Shown here in pieces: positions 16,128 to 18,903 of a stretch of DNA of 18,903 nt. Both the position numbers and the translations under genes were made by a program. Origin of the DNA: JBEVMS01 sp040508515. GTDB taxonomy: Bacteria; Pseudomonadota; Gammaproteobacteria; Xanthomonadales; Rhodanobacteraceae. The notes beneath the pieces were generated by a model, which did no database searches, was not told where the DNA came from, and saw nothing but the letters and a program-made list of their open reading frames with translations. Each line of letters opens with the position of its first letter. Position 1 is the first letter of the stretch. The stretch covers positions 1 to 18,903 of the forward strand of contig JBEVMS010000081.1 of NCBI GenBank assembly GCA_040508515.1, given 5' to 3'.

Positions 16128-18896
16128 CCGACTAATTCCCCTGCGGATTCCGCCGCCCGCTCCCACGCGCCCTGGTGGTTCACTTTTGCTGGACGTCTGC
16201 TCGAACCTTGGGTACGCCTCAAACGCGAGCCGGCCGAGCCGACCGCGCTGATCCGGCCCGATACGCCGGTGTGCTATGTGATCGAGCGCGATGGTTTATC
16301 CGATGCGCTGATCCTGGAACGCGCCTGCCGCGAGGCGGGCCTGCCGCATCCGATGCAGAGCCTGGCCGGCACCCGCCGACGCCGCTCGGTATTCGCGCTG
16401 GCGCGCCGCGACGGGCGGCTGTTCGGGCACAGCCGCAAGCGCACACCCTACGACACGCTGGGCCAGTTGCTGCGCGCGCTGGAACTGGACCCCAGCCGCG
16501 ACATCCAGGTGGTGCCGGTGTCGATCTATGTAGGCCGCGCGCCGACCCGCGATTCCGGCTGGTTCCGCGTGCTGTTTTCGGAAAACTGGGTGGTGGTGGG
16601 ACGTTTCCGGCGCATGCTGGCGTTGCTGCTCAACGGGCGCGACACGGTGGTGCACTTCTCCGCGCCGGTGTCGCTGCGCAGCGTGCTCGACGAGGCCGGC
16701 CCGCACGATCCGGCGCGCTTCACGCGCAAGATCGCGCGCGTGTTGCGCACGCATTTCCGGCGCATCCGCGCGGCGGTGATCGGACCGGACCTGTCGCACC
16801 GGCGCACGGTGGTCGATGCGGTGCTCAATGCCGAGCCGGTGCGTCACGCGATCAACGCCGCCGCCGCCAAGGAAAACATCAGCCACGCTAAGGCCTGGCG
16901 GCGCGCGCAGAAGTTCGCGCTGGAAATCGCCGCGGATTATTCGCACCCGGTGGTGCGCTCGGTGTCGTTTTTGCTGTCCAATTTCTGGAACAAGCTCTAC
17001 GACGGCATCGCCATGCACCACTTCGACAAGGCGCGCGCCGCCGCGCCCGGTCATGAAGTGGTCTATGTGCCCAGCCACCGCAGCCACGCCGACTACCTGC
17101 TGCTTTCCTACCAGTTGCATCACGCCGGCGTGGTGGTGCCGCACATCGCCGCGGGGGTCAACCTCAACCTGCCAGGCGTGGGACCCATCCTGCGTCGCGG
17201 TGGCGCCTTCTTCATGCGCCGCAGCTTTACCGGCAACCCGATGTATTCGGCGGTGTTCAAGGAATACCTGGCGCAGTTGATCGATCGCGGCGTGCCGATC
17301 GAATACTTCATCGAGGGTGGCCGTTCGCGCACCGGACGATTGCTCGCGCCGCGTGCCGGCATGCTGTCGATGACCGTGCGCGCGTTTCTGCGCGCGCCGC
17401 GCCGACCGGTGCTGTTCCAGCCGGTGTATGTCGGCTACGAGAAACTGATGGAGGGCAAGTCGTACATCGGCGAGTTGTCCGGCAAGCCCAAGGAAAAGGA
17501 ATCGCTGTTCGGCCTGCTGCGCAGCCTGCGCGGCTTGCTCAAGCAGCGTTACGGGCATGTCGCACTGAACTTCGGCGAGCCGATCGCGCTGACCCCACTG
17601 CTGGATGCCGCCGCCAAGGACTGGCGTGTCGCCACCGGCGACCCGGACGCCAAGCCCGAGTGGCTCAACGGCGTGGTCGATCAGTTGGCCGAACAGATCC
17701 AGGTCAACATCAACCGCGCCGCCGATGTCAATCCGATCAACCTGCTGGCGCTGGCCCTGCTGGCCACGCCCAAGCACGCGATGGACGAGAGCGATCTGGC
17801 CGCCCAGTTGGAGCTGATGAAAGCGCTGCTGGAGGAGCTGCCCTACTCCGAGCGCATCACGGTGACCTCGTTGGGCCCGGCCGCGATCATCGCCTACGGG
17901 GAGCAGATGGGCTGGATCAGCCGCGTGCGCCATCCGCAGGGCGACGTGCTGATGGCCGAGGACGAGGCGGCAGTGCTGCTGTCCTACTTCCGCAACAACG
18001 TGCTGCACCTGACCGCCACCGCGGCCTGGGTGGCCTGCTGCTTCTTGAACAACCGACGCATGTCGCGCGCCTCGGTACTGCGGCTGGGCAAGATCATCTA
18101 CCCGTTTATTCAGGGCGAACTTTTCCTGCCGTGGGACGCCGACGGCTTCGCCGAGCAGGTGCAGTCGACCATCGACTTCTTCGTGCGTCGCGGCCTGCTC
18201 GAATCCACCGGCGAAGGCCGCCTGCTTGAGCGCGGTCCCGGTCAGGACGATGGCGCGTTCCAACTCAAGGTGATCGCGCGCTCACTCGTGCAGGCGTTCG
18301 AGCGCTACTACATCACCGTCGCCACGCTCACCCGGCACGGCCCGCACACGCTCAGCGGCGGCGAACTGGAAACCGCCTGCACGCTGACCGCGCAGCGGCT
18401 GAGCCTGCTCAACGAATTGTCCGCGCCGGAGTTCTTCGATAAGGCGCTGTTCCGCGGCTTCATCCAGAAGCTGCGCGAGCGCAAGGTGGTGTGGACCGAC
18501 GCCAACGGCAAGCTCGACTACGACGAGGCGCTGGAGGACATGGTGCGCGATGCGCGGGTGATCCTGGCGCGCGAGGTGCGTCATTCGATCCTGAAGATCG
18601 CCGGCGACGGCGAGCCGGCGCGCGGTACCAGCGCCGATGGCGCACCTGCCAGCGGCGAGGCCACGACGCCGAGTGCACCGCCGCCGACAGCGCCCGAGCA
18701 CGCCACGCGGGCGATCGCGCCGGCAGGCGTCACGACGGAACACGCCGCGTCCTCGTCGCCCGACCACGGCATCGGCACCGCCAGCGCCGACGCCTTGGCC
18801 GACACCCTGCACCAGCGCCATGTCGAGGCCGAACAGCATCGGCACGCCGCGCACGCCGCGACCCAACCTTCCGGCCGCGATGCCGGTCAATCCTGA
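16125..18896 (+). CDS. plsB: Glycerol-3-phosphate 1-O-acyltransferase PlsB
   Basis: PlsB is a membrane-bound acyltransferase that moves a fatty acyl chain from acyl-CoA or acyl-ACP to the sn-1 position of glycerol 3-phosphate, the first committed step of phospholipid synthesis. The product has 923 residues against about 807 in E. coli. All acyltransferase blocks are present: VPSHRSHADYLLLSY with the catalytic His318 and Asp323; GGAFFMRRSF for glycerol phosphate binding; YFIEGGRSRTGRLL; and FQPVYVGYEKL. The N-terminal domain (WFRVLFSENW, and HFSAPVSLRSVL) and the C-terminal helical domain also match the family. Residues from about 826 to the end form a low-complexity tail rich in Ala, Pro, Thr and His that is absent from E. 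coli PlsB. ATG at 16125 fits the family N-terminus, but no Shine-Dalgarno precedes it. The gene follows the lipoprotein gene by 24 bases. Confidence 0.97.
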   Translation: MPTNSPADSAARSHAPWWFTFAGRLLEPWVRLKREPAEPTALIRPDTPVCYVIERDGLSDALILERACREAGLPHPMQSLAGTRRRRSVFALARRDGRLFGHSRKRTPYDTLGQLLRALELDPSRDIQVVPVSIYVGRAPTRDSGWFRVLFSENWVVVGRFRRMLALLLNGRDTVVHFSAPVSLRSVLDEAGPHDPARFTRKIARVLRTHFRRIRAAVIGPDLSHRRTVVDAVLNAEPVRHAINAAAAKENISHAKAWRRAQKFALEIAADYSHPVVRSVSFLLSNFWNKLYDGIAMHHFDKARAAAPGHEVVYVPSHRSHADYLLLSYQLHHAGVVVPHIAAGVNLNLPGVGPILRRGGAFFMRRSFTGNPMYSAVFKEYLAQLIDRGVPIEYFIEGGRSRTGRLLAPRAGMLSMTVRAFLRAPRRPVLFQPVYVGYEKLMEGKSYIGELSGKPKEKESLFGLLRSLRGLLKQRYGHVALNFGEPIALTPLLDAAAKDWRVATGDPDAKPEWLNGVVDQLAEQIQVNINRAADVNPINLLALALLATPKHAMDESDLAAQLELMKALLEELPYSERITVTSLGPAAIIAYGEQMGWISRVRHPQGDVLMAEDEAAVLLSYFRNNVLHLTATAAWVACCFLNNRRMSRASVLRLGKIIYPFIQGELFLPWDADGFAEQVQSTIDFFVRRGLLESTGEGRLLERGPGQDDGAFQLKVIARSLVQAFERYYITVATLTRHGPHTLSGGELETACTLTAQRLSLLNELSAPEFFDKALFRGFIQKLRERKVVWTDANGKLDYDEALEDMVRDARVILAREVRHSILKIAGDGEPARGTSADGAPASGEATTPSAPPPTAPEHATRAIAPAGVTTEHAASSSPDHGIGTASADALADTLHQRHVEAEQHRHAAHAATQPSGRDAGQS

Positions 18897-18903
18897 TCAG
18901 GTA

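Noticed and set aside
16296..18263. A 655-codon open frame on the minus strand
   Set aside because: It is antisense to plsB, which is unambiguous by motif. The antisense product has no recognisable family and shows the composition of a shadow frame.

Overview
The window reads as chromosomal DNA of a high-GC gammaproteobacterium, most likely of the order Xanthomonadales (Rhodanobacteraceae or Xanthomonadaceae). This is inferred from several things together: strongly GC-biased third positions, a gammaproteobacterial-type PlsB, an ATGA-coupled thrB-thrC pair, an e(P4)-type HAD phosphatase lipoprotein, and a very long NdvB/ChvB-type cyclic glucan synthase. I saw no phage genes, CRISPR array, rRNA or tRNA. 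Apart from one decayed transposase fragment, the content is housekeeping or envelope-related.

Layout. From 1 to 8453 the minus strand holds one enormous gene for a cyclic beta-1,2-glucan synthase. It runs off the left edge with 2817 codons visible, so only the last few dozen codons appear to be missing. A 588-base gap follows (8454-9041). The plus strand then carries thrB (9042-10022) and thrC (10019-11371), the last two steps of threonine synthesis, overlapping by four bases. A 256-base convergent gap contains a frameshifted relic of an IS5-family transposase. Two tandem paralogous AI-2E/PerM-family membrane proteins lie on the minus strand (11628-12641 and 12724-13755). Divergent from them, the plus strand has an e(P4)-like acid phosphatase lipoprotein (13881-14798) ending in a very clear intrinsic terminator. 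After a 312-base gap come an unrecognised lipoprotein (15111-16100) and plsB (16125-18896), the glycerol-3-phosphate acyltransferase that starts phospholipid synthesis.

How the genes relate. Most products act at or in the cell envelope: periplasmic glucan, two inner-membrane transport-type proteins, two lipoproteins and the first enzyme of phospholipid synthesis. thrBC is the metabolic exception, and no thrA is present in the window.

The most interesting unexplained signal is at 14845-14976, between the two lipoprotein genes. A sigma70-like promoter (TTGCCT, 17 bases, TATGAT) overlaps the upstream terminator and is followed by a GUAA-capped hairpin, a pyrimidine-rich linker, a second hairpin and a second intrinsic terminator. 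Together these look like a self-standing small RNA gene of about 95 nt. Secondary points are a long 5'-leader hairpin before the lipoprotein gene, a possible leaderless start for plsB, and the transposase relic.
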